This document shows positions 8,724 to 17,867 of a DNA stretch of 64,000 bases, piece by piece (position 1 is the first letter of the stretch; the number at the start of each line of letters is the position of its first letter). Source of the stretch: Nocardiopsis sp. NRRL B-16309 (GTDB lineage Bacteria > Actinomycetota > Actinomycetes > Streptosporangiales > Streptosporangiaceae); contig NZ_LGEC01000072.1 in assembly GCF_001279585.1 (NCBI RefSeq), forward strand, positions 1 to 64,000, written 5' to 3'. The notes under the pieces were generated by a model. It saw only the letters and a program-made list of their open reading frames with translations. It was not told the DNA's origin and did not search any database. A program made the position numbers and the translations under genes.

Positions 8724-9596
8724 ATGCTGGACCGGTTGAACCGGGCTCTGGAGATGATCGAGGAGGACCTCGGCGCGCCGGTGGACGTGGCGGAGTTGGC
8801 GCGGGCCGCGCTGACCTCGGAGTACCACTTCCGCCGGCTGTTCTCCGCCCTCGCCGGGATGCCGCTGTCGGAGTACGTGCGGCGCAGGCGGCTGACCCTG
8901 GCGGGCGCGGAGGTGGTGGACGGCGACGACGGCCTGCTCGACGTCGCGGTGCGCTACGGCTACGGGTCCACCGAGGCCTTCGCCCGGGCCTTTCGCGCCA
9001 TGCACGGCGTCGGCCCCGGCCAGGCCCGCCGGACCGGCGCGGTGCTCACCTCCCAGCCGAGGATGACGTTTCGTCTGACCATCGAAGGGAGTTCCGCCGT
9101 GCGCTACCGCATCGTGGAGAAGGAGGCGTTCCGGCTCGTCGGAGTCCGGGCCCGGGTTCCGCTGGTGTACGAGGGGGAGAACGCGGCCATCACCGCGTTC
9201 GTCCGGGCGATCGACCCCGCGACCAACGAGGAGATCGGGCGGCTGTCCGACCAGGAGCCGCGCGGGGTCGTGTCGGTGACCGACGACGTCGACGCCCAGC
9301 GCCGCGAGGGCAGTGAGCTGGACTACTACCGGGCGGCCGCCACCTGCGCGGCCGTGCCCGAGGGGATGGACGGCCTGGAGGTGGCCGCCGGGACCTGGGC
9401 GGTCTTCCCCTCCGATGAGGGGCCGCGGACCTACCCGGAGTCCCTGCAGCGCCTGTGGGCGGACGCGTTCGCCCAGTGGTTCCCCGCCCACCCCGGGTAC
9501 CGCATGGTCGAGGGCCCCTCGATCCTGCGCGTGGACGACGGCGCCGACCCCTCGGCCGCCCGGGCCGAGCTGTGGCTGCCCGTCGAGCGCGTGTAG
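8724..9596 (+). CDS. AraC family regulator with GyrI-like effector domain (Rob-like)
   Basis: Transcriptional activator of 290 residues. Two helix-turn-helix motifs occupy about residues 5-105, with the typical phrases SEYHFRRLFSALAGMPLSEYVRRRRL (in part) and VAVRYGYGSTEAFARAFRAMHG (in part). The GyrI-like small-molecule-binding domain spans about 130-290. This layout is known from Rob and SoxS-like multidrug response regulators. The start is ATG 8724 after GGGAGGAGAGG, and a TACCGT -10-like element lies about 30 bases upstream. No obvious efflux target lies next to it; the downstream symporter is separated by a strong terminator. Confidence 0.9.
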   Translation: MLDRLNRALEMIEEDLGAPVDVAELARAALTSEYHFRRLFSALAGMPLSEYVRRRRLTLAGAEVVDGDDGLLDVAVRYGYGSTEAFARAFRAMHGVGPGQARRTGAVLTSQPRMTFRLTIEGSSAVRYRIVEKEAFRLVGVRARVPLVYEGENAAITAFVRAIDPATNEEIGRLSDQEPRGVVSVTDDVDAQRREGSELDYYRAAATCAAVPEGMDGLEVAAGTWAVFPSDEGPRTYPESLQRLWADAFAQWFPAHPGYRMVEGPSILRVDDGADPSAARAELWLPVERV

Positions 9597-9628
9597 CACC
9601 GCGGGTCCGGGGCGCCGGAGGCGGTGGG

Positions 9629-9666
9629 GCCGCCGGTCCCGGGCGAATCGGCCCGGGACCGGCGGC
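9629..9666 (+). terminator. Hairpin terminator after the AraC gene
   Basis: Perfect 16-base stem (left arm GCCGCCGGTCCCGGGC) with a six-base GAATCG loop, 33 bases past the AraC stop codon. It separates that gene from the symporter. Confidence 0.8.
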
Positions 9667-9757
9667 CCTGTCGCGCGCGGCGGGGCAGCCCCGGCGCCGT
9701 GTGGGCGGTGGTGGTCACGGACGGCAACACGATCGTGACGTGTCAACGGCCGGGCCT

Positions 9758-9771
9758 TCGGTATAAACCGA
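9758..9771 (+). promoter_or_regulatory. Symporter promoter with palindrome over the -10
   Basis: TCGGT-ATAA-ACCGA, a perfect inverted repeat. It contains TATAAA (9762-9767), a good -10, 42 bases before the symporter ATG. A repressor binding here would occlude the promoter; which one is unknown. Confidence 0.45.
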
Positions 9772-9808
9772 CCATTCACTCCCCCGAGGACGAAGGACGA
9801 CGAGGTCC

Positions 9809-11197
9809 ATGGACTCCACCGCTGCACCGCGTTCGCTCTGGCGGCGCTATCTCGACATCCCCCTCATCTGGAAGCTGGCCGTCGCCCTGGTCGCGGGCGT
9901 CGTCGTCGGTCTGGCGATCGACCTGTCGGGCGGCGCGGCCTGGGCCCTGCCGGTCCTGGACGTCCTGGGACAGGTGTTCCTGCGGCTGCTCCAGATGCTC
10001 GTGCTCCCGCTCATCGTCACCACGCTCATCGCGGGCGTGGCGGCCGTCTCGCCCCAGCGGCTGGGCCGGATCGGCGCCAAGGTCTTCGCCCTCTACCTGC
10101 TCACCTCCGCGTTCGCGATCATGGCGGGGCTGCTGCTGGCGCTGGCGATCTCGCCCGGCACCGGGTTGCGCATGCCCGGTGAGGCCGAGGAGGCGGCCGA
10201 GGTCCCGGCCGTCAGCGAGACCTTCCTCGGCATCATCCCCGCCAACCCGTTCCAGGCCCTGGTCGAGGGCAACGTCCTGGCGGTGATGTTCGGTGCCGTC
10301 GTCTTCGGGCTGGCCCTGACGTTCATGCTCAACAGCGCCGACGAGCGGACCCGTGACCTGGGCGTGTTCCTGCGGCGCGGGGTCGACGGCGCGGTGGAGC
10401 TGGTCTTCAGGGTCATCCGCGGCGTCCTGGAGTACGCGCCCGTGGGCGTGTTCGGGCTGATCGCGCTCGTGCTGGCCGAGACCGGGCTTGACGCCGTCCG
10501 CCCGCTGCTGGAGCTGACGGGCGCGGTCTACCTGGCGATCCTGGTGCAGATCGTCGTGTACGTGCTCCTTCTCCTGCTGTTCGGCGCGGGCGTGGGCCGG
10601 TTCTTCGCCGCGGCCAAGGACCCCATGCTGACCGCCTTCGTCACCCGATCCAGCAGCGGGACGCTGCCGGTGACCTCACGGGCGGCCGAGCGCATGGGGG
10701 TCCGCGAGGGCGTGTACGGGTTCAGCCTGCCGCTGGGCGCCACCATCAACATGGACGGCACCGCGATCTACGTGGGCGCGGCCACGGTCTTCGTCGCCAA
10801 CGTCGCCGGTGTCGAACTCACCCTGGCCCAGCTGGGCACGGTCGTGGTCGTGGGCGTGCTGGCCTCGGTCGGTACGGCCGGGGTCCCCGGGGCGGGACTG
10901 TTGATGCTGTCCATGGCCACCACCTCGGTCGGGCTCCCCATGGGGCCGGTGGCCCTGGTCGCGGGGATCGACGCGATCCTCGACATGGGCCGGACCATGT
11001 GCAACGTCACCGGCGACCTGACGGTGACCCGTGTGGTCGCCGCCACGGAGAAGGGGATGCTGCGGACCCCGGGCGGCTCCGGGGACGCGGACGCTCCCGG
11101 CGACACCAGCGGTGCGGGTGGCGCGGACGCATCCGGTGCTCCCGAGCAGGACCGGGCCGGGGCTCCGCCGACGGGAGCCGGCCCCGGCGAGTCCTGA
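9809..11197 (+). CDS. Dicarboxylate/amino acid:cation symporter (DAACS family)
   Basis: Inner-membrane secondary transporter of 462 residues for C4-dicarboxylates or glutamate/aspartate, coupled to Na+ or H+. The hydrophobic pattern and the family motifs are clear: the serine-rich loop SSSGTLPVT (re-entrant hairpin HP1) and NMDGTAIYVGAATVF in TM7. Both substrate types share these motifs, so the substrate is not settled. The last 45 or so residues are a hydrophilic Gly/Ala/Asp tail with no counterpart in the core family. The start is ATG 9809 with a weak purine-rich leader. The gene is monocistronic, with terminator hairpins on both sides. Confidence 0.92.
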   Translation: MDSTAAPRSLWRRYLDIPLIWKLAVALVAGVVVGLAIDLSGGAAWALPVLDVLGQVFLRLLQMLVLPLIVTTLIAGVAAVSPQRLGRIGAKVFALYLLTSAFAIMAGLLLALAISPGTGLRMPGEAEEAAEVPAVSETFLGIIPANPFQALVEGNVLAVMFGAVVFGLALTFMLNSADERTRDLGVFLRRGVDGAVELVFRVIRGVLEYAPVGVFGLIALVLAETGLDAVRPLLELTGAVYLAILVQIVVYVLLLLLFGAGVGRFFAAAKDPMLTAFVTRSSSGTLPVTSRAAERMGVREGVYGFSLPLGATINMDGTAIYVGAATVFVANVAGVELTLAQLGTVVVVGVLASVGTAGVPGAGLLMLSMATTSVGLPMGPVALVAGIDAILDMGRTMCNVTGDLTVTRVVAATEKGMLRTPGGSGDADAPGDTSGAGGADASGAPEQDRAGAPPTGAGPGES

Positions 11198-11220
11198 ACC
11201 GCCGGCTGCGACGACCGCGG

Positions 11221-11246
11221 GCGGGCGGGTCCGCTCACCCGCCCGC
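11221..11246. terminator. Hairpin terminator between convergent genes
   Basis: Ten-base perfect stem (GCGGGCGGGT and its complement) with a six-base loop. It overlaps the stop codon of the convergent hydrolase. Confidence 0.6.
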
Positions 11247-12089
11247 GACGCGTCGGCGTCCGGCCTCCATGAAACGGCGCAGGAGTTCGTTGAACCGGTC
11301 GGGGCGCTCCAGGTTGGGCAGGTGGCCGGCGCCCTCGATGATCTCCACGGACGAGTCGGGGACCAGCACGTGCATGGACTCGGTGAAGTCGGGCGGGGTG
11401 AACTCGTCCTCCCGGCCGACCACCAGCAGCGTGGGCGCGGAGATCCTCTTGAGCAGCGGGATGTAGTCGGGGCGCTGGGCCCGGCCCAGCAGGGCCGCGG
11501 CCGCCCCCTCGGGCGGGGCGGCGTACATCATGGCGCGCACGTGGTCGGCGACGGCGGGCAGGTCGCGCACGTTGGCGGCGCTCATCATCCCGACCAGCAT
11601 GTCGTCGGTGTAGCCGCCCATGCCCTCGGTGCGCAGCCGCTCGGCGGTCTCGGCCCGGGCGCGGCGGCCCTTCTCGGTCTCGGCGTGCGGGTTGGTGGCC
11701 GCCAGGACCAGCGCGTCGACGCGGTCCGGGAAGAGCCGGTACAGCTCCAGGGCGATCTGGCCGCCCATCGACAGCCCCACCACGCCGACCACGTCCAGCC
11801 CCAGGTGGTTCAACAGGGCGGCCAGGTCGCGGGCGAAGGTGTCCAGGGTGGTGGTGCCCGGGACGACGGTGCTGCGGCCGTAGCCGCGCAGGTCGGGCGC
11901 GATCACCCGGTAGCCGCGGCCGGCCAGCGCTCGGACCTGTGGTTCCCACATGGTGTGGTCGAAGGGGTGGCCGTGGATGAACAGGAGGGGGTATCCGGTT
12001 CCACGGTCGGTGTAACTGACGCTGATCCCGCGCACTGAGGCCGTGCGCGGGCCGTCACCGTTCGCGGTGTTCCTCGTCTGGTGTGCCAC
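11235..12089 (-). CDS. Alpha/beta hydrolase
   Basis: Cytosolic alpha/beta hydrolase of 284 residues. The oxyanion region is LLFIHGHPFDHTMW, the nucleophile elbow is GLSMGGQ (serine at about residue 108), the acid is in VVGREDEFTP, and the catalytic histidine is in GAGHLPNLE. The closest family types are 3-oxoadipate enol-lactonases and related esterases; no pathway genes lie nearby, so the substrate is unknown. The start is GTG 12089. The first 18 or so residues are a polar extension before the fold begins. Confidence 0.88.
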   Translation of the reverse strand: MAHQTRNTANGDGPRTASVRGISVSYTDRGTGYPLLFIHGHPFDHTMWEPQVRALAGRGYRVIAPDLRGYGRSTVVPGTTTLDTFARDLAALLNHLGLDVVGVVGLSMGGQIALELYRLFPDRVDALVLAATNPHAETEKGRRARAETAERLRTEGMGGYTDDMLVGMMSAANVRDLPAVADHVRAMMYAAPPEGAAAALLGRAQRPDYIPLLKRISAPTLLVVGREDEFTPPDFTESMHVLVPDSSVEIIEGAGHLPNLERPDRFNELLRRFMEAGRRRVAGG

Positions 12090-12405
12090 AAGAACCGATG
12101 CTAGTCACCCGGGCAAGGTGCGCGACAGCCGTCGGGGGCCGGGAAAGGGGCCGACACGGCGATCGGGCCGCAGGCGGTCCCTCGACGCCTACGGCCCGTC
12201 GTGCGCCGTGACCCGCCGTCCTCGGGCACGGAGCGCGCGGCGGGCGCGTGCCCGCCGCGGTGGGTCGGAGCGCGAGAGCGCCCGACTACAGGTGTGGACG
12301 CCTGTGGCGGCGCCGGGGTTCGGCGCCGCCACAGGGCTTGGCTGGGTATGGTCGAGCGTGCGTGAGCGGGGTCCGCACGCGTACTGACGGTCCTGGGAGG
12401 GACCC
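12090..12405. other. Intergenic region with two hairpins
   Basis: This 316-base gap holds the hydrolase promoter side, a GC-rich hairpin at 12236-12259 (ten-base perfect stem, GCGT loop), and a strong terminator hairpin at 12301-12335 serving the secreted protein gene to its right. I see no coding potential. Confidence 0.5.
12301..12335 (-). terminator. Hairpin terminator after the lysozyme-like gene
   Basis: Perfect 14-base stem (CCTGTGGCGGCGCC with its complement) and a 7-base loop, 70 bases beyond the stop of the minus-strand gene ending at 12406. Confidence 0.75.
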
Positions 12406-12948
12406 CTACCAGAGGCGGTCCACGATGATCTCGGCGTCGTCGGCCTGGTACTGGTACCGGTCGGGGTAGGCGGAGCGCTGCACGCCCTGGGCCACGTCAC
12501 CGATCGGCTCGTCGGCCCAGCTGCCGTCGGGGTAGACGAACTCCATCTCGTCATAGAAGGCGTCGGCCGCCCAGGTGGGGTCGAGCCGGTCCTCGTGCGA
12601 GCCGTAGTGGTCGCGCTGCTGGAACAGGCCGACGCTGTCGCGGTCGCCGCCGGGCAGGTTGTCCAGGTGGGTCTCGACGATGACGGTGGCGATCGCGATG
12701 GTGGCCGCCTCCTCGCCCAGGTCGCGGTCCTTGGCGACCTCGATGACCTCACGGGCGTTGGCGACGTGGTCGATGGTCATGTAGCCGGCCATGTCGGAGT
12801 TCAGCGAGTCGTTGAGGGCGTTGGCGGCGGCCTGGTTGGCGGACGCGGCGGCGGCGGGGCCCGTGCCGGCCAGGAGAAGTCCTCCCGTGAGGAGCACGCC
12901 GGAGGTCACCGCAAACATCGACTTGGGTATCGATCCGATAAAGTTCAT
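12406..12948 (-). CDS. Secreted lysozyme-like protein of unknown substrate
   Basis: Exported protein of 180 residues. The signal peptide runs MNFIGSIPKSMFAVTSG then a hydrophobic core, ending near GPAAAASA. The mature part reads like the actinobacterial lysozyme-like or transglycosylase-like family: AATIAIATVIVETHLDNL (possible catalytic Glu in IVETH), then GGDRDSVGLFQQRDHYG. A role in peptidoglycan turnover is inferred from fold similarity only. I chose ATG 12948; a TTG at 13014 would add 22 residues ahead of the signal peptide and is less likely. No Shine-Dalgarno sequence is visible, so the transcript may be leaderless. I could not match its leader to a c-di-AMP riboswitch. Confidence 0.82.
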   Translation of the reverse strand: MNFIGSIPKSMFAVTSGVLLTGGLLLAGTGPAAAASANQAAANALNDSLNSDMAGYMTIDHVANAREVIEVAKDRDLGEEAATIAIATVIVETHLDNLPGGDRDSVGLFQQRDHYGSHEDRLDPTWAADAFYDEMEFVYPDGSWADEPIGDVAQGVQRSAYPDRYQYQADDAEIIVDRLW

Positions 12949-13109
12949 ACGTGCAACGTACGTGATGACCTGCCTTTTTGCCGCAGATGGAACGGGTGGG
13001 AAAGACAACACCAAGTTTGAGCAACCTCATGGTCGGGCAGGACCAACGGTTCGCGACACGTTTCGACGACCGCCGGTCCCGCCCGGCCGAGCCCTCCTCG
13101 GCCACCGCC

Positions 13110-14366
13110 CTAGTCGGTCACCCGGGCCGCGCCGGAGCCGCCCGGTACGGCCCCCTCATCGTCATCGCGGGGCCGGACCCGGGCCAGGGACAGGGCGACC
13201 AGCAGGTAGGGGACCGCGACCAGGGCGAAGGCCACCGCGTGCCCCACGAGTGCGTACACGCCGGCGTAGAGGCCGTAGACGGAGACGGTGAGGATGTCGG
13301 TGCCCAGGCCCGCCAGTGAGGTGACCGTGGCCCGCGCGGGGCCGGTGATGCGTGCCTGCAGCCGGGCGTCGGCGACCACGCTCAGCGTCTGGCAGGCGCC
13401 GAACCCCAGGCCCAGCAGGACCCAGCCCGCGGGCGATCCGAGCAGGGCGCCGGTGCCCACCGCCACGGCGGCCAGGGCCGCGAGGACGGCCAGGCCGATC
13501 GGCGGCAGGCGGTCGGCGGCGCCCGCGAGCAGGCCCCCGAGGGTGACCAGCGTCCATACCGCGAGCACGACCAGGGGGACGGTCCGGGCGGGCACACCGG
13601 CCTCGTCGGCCAGCAGCGGCACGTACTCGTCCAGCACGCCCCACAGCGCGGTGATCACCACGACCAGCGCGATCGCGCGGCGCAGCGGGCGGCTCGACGC
13701 CGCCTCGGCCAGCCCGCCGCGCAGGGCCGCGGCGTAGCGGGCGGTCGCGGTGCGCGGCCCCTCCGGGCGGGTGTCAGGGGCGCGGTGTTCGGGCAGGGCG
13801 AGCGCGGCCGCGCAGCACAGCGCGCACGCGGCGACACTGGCGGCCCCGATCGCGGGATATCCGCCCACGGCCATGACGGGCACGGCGAGCAGGGTGGCCG
13901 CACCCACCGCCGCCACGCCCAGGGCGCGCGCGGTGCCCATCACGCGCGCGTAGCGGTCGGCCGCGCCGCGACGGTCGAGCTCGCCGTGGACGAGTGCTTC
14001 GAAGGCTCCCGAGGACAGCGCGCCGCCCACGCCCCACAGGGCGAACCCGAGCGCGAAAGCGGTGTAGGAGGGCAGCAGCAGCCACAGGGTGAAGCCGGCG
14101 GCGGCGAGCAGGGGCGCCGCGGCGAGCAGGTGGCGGCGCGGGACCACGTCGGCCCAGGCGCCCGCGGGCACGGCGACCACGACGCCGCTCAGGGCCCAGA
14201 TGACGAACAGGGAGCTGATCTGGGCCACGCTCAGGCCCGTGTCGTGGAAGAGCAGGGCGTAGAGCGGGTAGAGGAGGATGAACTCCTCGAACGCGGCGTA
14301 GGCGTAGACGGGCCGGGTCAGGCGGGACAGACGCGTGCGAGGGGCACGCGGCGGCAGCGATGGCAT
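13110..14366 (-). CDS. MFS transporter
   Basis: Major facilitator superfamily permease of 418 residues with 12 predicted membrane spans. Between TM2 and TM3 the loop VPAGAWADVVPRRHLL is the MFS motif A variant. The N-terminal arm is rich in proline and arginine. Drug or metabolite export is likely, but no substrate can be read from sequence. The start is ATG 14366. The MarR regulator upstream on the same strand (14542-15027) may control it. Confidence 0.88.
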   Translation of the reverse strand: MPSLPPRAPRTRLSRLTRPVYAYAAFEEFILLYPLYALLFHDTGLSVAQISSLFVIWALSGVVVAVPAGAWADVVPRRHLLAAAPLLAAAGFTLWLLLPSYTAFALGFALWGVGGALSSGAFEALVHGELDRRGAADRYARVMGTARALGVAAVGAATLLAVPVMAVGGYPAIGAASVAACALCCAAALALPEHRAPDTRPEGPRTATARYAAALRGGLAEAASSRPLRRAIALVVVITALWGVLDEYVPLLADEAGVPARTVPLVVLAVWTLVTLGGLLAGAADRLPPIGLAVLAALAAVAVGTGALLGSPAGWVLLGLGFGACQTLSVVADARLQARITGPARATVTSLAGLGTDILTVSVYGLYAGVYALVGHAVAFALVAVPYLLVALSLARVRPRDDDEGAVPGGSGAARVTD

Positions 14367-14541
14367 GGAGGTCTTTCGGTCGGGCGGACGAGGACACCGG
14401 GGCGGGTGTGCACCCGGCGGGCCTCGTGCCCGGACCGCGGACCGTGTGGAGGATCAATGTCGTCGACGCATGCCGTCAGGATACGCGCCCGGCACCGGAC
14501 GGCGCGAGGGGATACGGCCGCACCCGCGCACCGGCGCGCGC

Positions 14542-15027
14542 TCAGCCGCGGTGGACCTCCTCGGCCCAGGCCCGCAGCCCCGCGGCGAACCCCTCGCGCT
14601 CGCTCGGGGTCAGCCGGTCGAACACGCGCAGCAGGGGACCGGCGCGGCTGGCCATGAACGCGCGCATGGTGTCCTTGTGGTCGTCGGCGAGCGCCACCAG
14701 CACCCGACGCCCGTTCTCGGGGTCGCGGTGGCGCACGACCAGGCCCACCCGGGACAGGTCGCCGACCATCTCGCTGACCGTGGACAGCCCCACCCCGAGG
14801 CGGGCCGAGAGCTCTCCCACACTGGGCTGCTGGTCGTGGGTGAGCTGGACCAGCACGGCGCCGTGCCGGGCGGTCAGGTGGTGGTCCTGGAAGAGCCGCC
14901 GCAGCTCGTCGGGCATCTCGGTGTGCGCGCGCCGGTAGTAGGTCTCCAACAGGGGGACGTACCGCAGCGCCCCCTCGACCAGCTCACGGTCGGGTACACG
15001 CGCGCCGTCGTCGGCATCCCCGTTCAT
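14542..15027 (-). CDS. MarR family transcriptional regulator
   Basis: Winged-helix repressor of 161 residues. The DNA-binding region is HDQQPSVGELSARLGVGLSTVSEMVGDLSR (core LGVGLSTVSEMV), and the wing is VVRHRDPENGRRVLV. The start at ATG 15027 gives the normal family length. It lies 175 bases upstream of the MFS gene on the same strand and is divergent from the flavin-dependent oxidase at 15365. Confidence 0.88.
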   Translation of the reverse strand: MNGDADDGARVPDRELVEGALRYVPLLETYYRRAHTEMPDELRRLFQDHHLTARHGAVLVQLTHDQQPSVGELSARLGVGLSTVSEMVGDLSRVGLVVRHRDPENGRRVLVALADDHKDTMRAFMASRAGPLLRVFDRLTPSEREGFAAGLRAWAEEVHRG

Positions 15028-15364
15028 GGGCCGATGGTATCGGTCCCGGGGATCGGCGCAGGTCGAACCGGGGTTCTCAGACCGGCCGGTACAGGACGGG
15101 CAGGGCGGCCATGCCGTGCTCCCGGAGCCGGCGCCGCACGAAGCGGTGCCGCGGGGACGCCCGCACCACCCGACCGTCCGCTCCCCCGGCAGGCCGCGCC
15201 GATCGCGGTCGCCGCCCCACGCGCCGCCCCGGCGCGCGGTGGCCGGTCGCGGGCCTCTCCGGCCGACTTGGCGTGCGGCACCTCGGCTCCGCGCCGGTGA
15301 TGGCGCGGGGACCGGCCGACACCCGCCTGACATTCGCGAGGTGCACGGTGGAAGACTCTGGGCC
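15028..15364. other. Divergent intergenic region
   Basis: 337 bases between the marR start and the oxidase start. It must hold both promoters, but I see no convincing palindrome. The minus strand has an open stretch ending HGMAALPVLYRPV near 15077 that could be a gene remnant; it has no start and I do not annotate it. Confidence 0.3.
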
Positions 15365-15931
15365 ATGGCCAAGACATTCGACACCATCACCGACCGGATG
15401 GCGCGGTTCCTCCTCGCCCAGCCGGTGTTCTTCGTGGGGACCGCGCCGCTGGCCGGCGACGGCCACGTCAACGTCTCCCCCAAGGGAATGAGCGGGACCT
15501 TCGCCGTCCTGGGCGAGCGCAGGGCGGCCTACCTCGACTACACGGGATCGGGCACCGAGACCATCGCCCACCTGCGGGAGAACGGCCGCATCGTGCTGAT
15601 GTTCTGTGCCTTCGACGGGCCGCCCGACATCGTGCGCCTGCACGGCCGCGGCCGGGTCGTCCTGCCCTCCGACCCCGAGTTCGGCGACCTGCGGGCGCAC
15701 TTCCCCAAGGAGCGCACGACCGGCCAGCGCTCGGTGATCGTGGTCGACGTCGAGCGCATCTCCGATTCCTGCGGCTTCTCCGTGCCCCTGATGGACCTGC
15801 GCGGGGAACGCGACCTGCTGGACCGCCACCACGAGCGCCAGGGCCCCGACCACTTCCCCGGCTACTGGCGCACCCGCAACGCCGCCAGCATCGACGGCCT
15901 GCCCGGCGTTCCTCCGGAGCCCGTGGGCTGA
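15365..15931 (+). CDS. Pyridoxamine 5'-phosphate oxidase family protein
   Basis: Flavin- or F420-binding split-barrel protein of 188 residues. Typical features are FFVGTAPLAGDGHVNVSPKG near residues 20-40 (core HVNVSPKG), YLDYTGSGTETIAHLRENGR, and the following FDGPPDIVRLHGRG. These match the PPOX-related group often annotated as flavin nucleotide-binding oxidases. The reaction is unknown. ATG 15365 gives the conserved N-terminus MAKTFDTITDRM; the ribosome site is weak. Confidence 0.85.
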   Translation: MAKTFDTITDRMARFLLAQPVFFVGTAPLAGDGHVNVSPKGMSGTFAVLGERRAAYLDYTGSGTETIAHLRENGRIVLMFCAFDGPPDIVRLHGRGRVVLPSDPEFGDLRAHFPKERTTGQRSVIVVDVERISDSCGFSVPLMDLRGERDLLDRHHERQGPDHFPGYWRTRNAASIDGLPGVPPEPVG

Positions 15932-16200
15932 CGGACGCCGCGGGGCGCCGGGCCGCTCCCGCGGGTGACTCCGTCCGGGCGCGTGCTGTGCCCTCCCGCT
16001 GACACAGCGCGACTCCGCGCGGTTCCGCGTGCCGCCACGTCCGGCAATAGCGACTTTCTGTAACCTTGTCGTCACGCAACGGGTCGAAACGTTCACCGCG
16101 CCGTAGTTGGGACGTTCCGCCTTCCGTGGCCGGATGGAGCACGGTCCCGCTCGCCACCGGCCGAGGGGCGGGACCCTCGCCGAACCTCAGGAGACCGCGC

Positions 16201-17829
16201 ATGCCCGGTACCGTCGCCTCCCCCCACGGCTCCCCCGTCCCGACCCCCGTGCCCTCCGCCCGCACCGCGTCCGTCCGCGCGCCCGCCGCGACCCGCCGCC
16301 AGGTCCTGGTGGGCGGAGCCGTCGGCCTGGGCGCCGCCGCCCTGGTCGGCGCCGCCGCGCCCGCCGCGCACGCGGGCACCGCGCCCCGGGCGCGCTCACG
16401 CGTGTCCGACCCCTTCACCCTCGGGGTCGCCTCCGGCGACCCGCTCCCCGACGGCGTCGTGCTCTGGACCCGCCTGGCCCCCGACCCCCTGGCCGAGGAC
16501 GGCCGGGGCGGCATGCCCGACCGGCCGGTCCGGGTGCTCTGGCAGGTGTCCGAGAACGAGGACTTCCGCAGGATCGCCGCCTCCGGGCAGGTCGAGACCG
16601 GCCCCGAGGCGGCGCACTCGGTCCACGTGGAGGTCAACGGCCTGCGCCCCGCGGCGACCTACTTCTACCGGTTCCGCACGGGCGGCGAGATCAGCCCGGT
16701 CGGCCGGACCAGGACCGCCCCGGCGCCGGGCTCCTCCCCCGACCGGTTCTCCTTCGCGTTCGCCAGCTGCCAGAACTACACCCAGGGCCACTACACCGCC
16801 CAAGCCCACCTGGCGCGGGAGGACCTGGACCTGGTGGCCTTCCTCGGCGACTACATCTACGAGGGCGGCGGCCAGGGCACCATCGGGCGCGGCCACCTCC
16901 CCGCCCACGAGACCACCTCGCTCGCCGACTACCGGATCAGGCACGCCCAGTACAAGACCGACGAGGGCCTGCGGGCTGCGCACGCCGCCTTCCCCTGGGC
17001 GGTGGTCTTCGACGACCACGAGGTCGAGAACAACTGGGCGGACGACACCTCCTACGAGGCGGACGTGGACCCGAGGGAGTTCCTGCGCCGGCGCGCCCGC
17101 GCCTTCCAGGCCTACTACGAGCACATGCCGCTGCGCTCGTCCCAGCGCCCGGACGGGCCGGACCAGCGGCTGTTCCGCCGGCTCTCCCACGGCGACCTCG
17201 TCGACCTGCACCTGCTCGACACCCGCCAGTACCGCAGCGCCCAGGTCGAGGACGGCGAGCGCGACGACCCCGACCGGACGCTGCTCGGACGGCGGCAGCG
17301 CGAGTGGCTCTTCGACGGACTGGCGCGCTCGCGGGCGCGCTGGAACGTGCTGGCGCAGCAGGTCTTCTTCTCCCAGCGCGACTTCGCCGGCGGCGGGGAG
17401 ACCGCCTTCAGCGACGACGCCTGGGACAACTACCGGGTGGAGCGAGACAGCGTCCGCGACCGGCTCGCCCGCTCCGCCAACCCGGTCGTGGTCACCGGTG
17501 ACGTCCACGCCAACTACGTCTGCGACGTCAAGGCCGACTTCGACGACCCGGACTCGGCCACCGTGGCCACCGAGCTGGTGGGCACGTCCTTCACCAGCGG
17601 CGGCGACGGACTCGACCAGCGCCCCACGGACGCCGTCCAGCTCAGGGAGAACCCGCACATCCACTACCTCAACCGCCGGCGCGGCTACGTGCGCAACGTG
17701 GTCACGCCCACCGAGTGGACCGCCGACTACCGGGTCGTGGACTACGTGAGCGAGCCCGGGGCACCGATCGGCGACCTGGCGCGGTTCGTCATCGACGAGG
17801 GCGTCCCCGGCGTGCGACCGCGCGGCTGA
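16201..17829 (+). CDS. phoD: PhoD-like alkaline phosphatase/phosphodiesterase
   Basis: Exported phosphoesterase of 542 residues. A twin-arginine signal (TRRQVLVGGA then a hydrophobic run to AAHA) targets it through Tat. An N-terminal PhoD_N-like domain (about 65-165) precedes the metallophosphatase domain. Metal-binding motifs are visible: FASCQNY, FLGDYIYEG, VVFDDHEVENNW and VVTGDVHANYV. It releases phosphate from organic esters outside the cell. AGGAG lies upstream of ATG 16201. The leader contains GTTCACC at 16091 and loosely repeated 11-base units, suggestive but not sufficient for a PhoP box. Confidence 0.93.
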   Translation: MPGTVASPHGSPVPTPVPSARTASVRAPAATRRQVLVGGAVGLGAAALVGAAAPAAHAGTAPRARSRVSDPFTLGVASGDPLPDGVVLWTRLAPDPLAEDGRGGMPDRPVRVLWQVSENEDFRRIAASGQVETGPEAAHSVHVEVNGLRPAATYFYRFRTGGEISPVGRTRTAPAPGSSPDRFSFAFASCQNYTQGHYTAQAHLAREDLDLVAFLGDYIYEGGGQGTIGRGHLPAHETTSLADYRIRHAQYKTDEGLRAAHAAFPWAVVFDDHEVENNWADDTSYEADVDPREFLRRRARAFQAYYEHMPLRSSQRPDGPDQRLFRRLSHGDLVDLHLLDTRQYRSAQVEDGERDDPDRTLLGRRQREWLFDGLARSRARWNVLAQQVFFSQRDFAGGGETAFSDDAWDNYRVERDSVRDRLARSANPVVVTGDVHANYVCDVKADFDDPDSATVATELVGTSFTSGGDGLDQRPTDAVQLRENPHIHYLNRRRGYVRNVVTPTEWTADYRVVDYVSEPGAPIGDLARFVIDEGVPGVRPRG

Positions 17830-17867
17830 CCGCCGGCCGGACCCGCCGAGCGGCCGCGGCGGGGGTC

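Noticed and set aside
8448..9827. N-terminal extension of the BaeRF reading frame across the AraC gene
   Set aside because: The extra part is low-complexity antisense sequence; family similarity starts at ATG 8447 and a good AraC gene lies on the other strand.
12949..13109. c-di-AMP (ydaO) riboswitch upstream of the lysozyme-like gene
   Set aside because: Such genes often carry one, but I cannot find its conserved blocks in this 161-base leader.
15077..15145. Minus-strand peptide ending LREHGMAALPVLYRPV as a gene remnant
   Set aside because: It is too short, has no start or ribosome site, and I could not tie it to a family with confidence.
16060..16100. PhoP box before the PhoD-type gene
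   Set aside because: Only one GTTCACC is present and the neighbouring 11-base units are too degenerate to list as a site.
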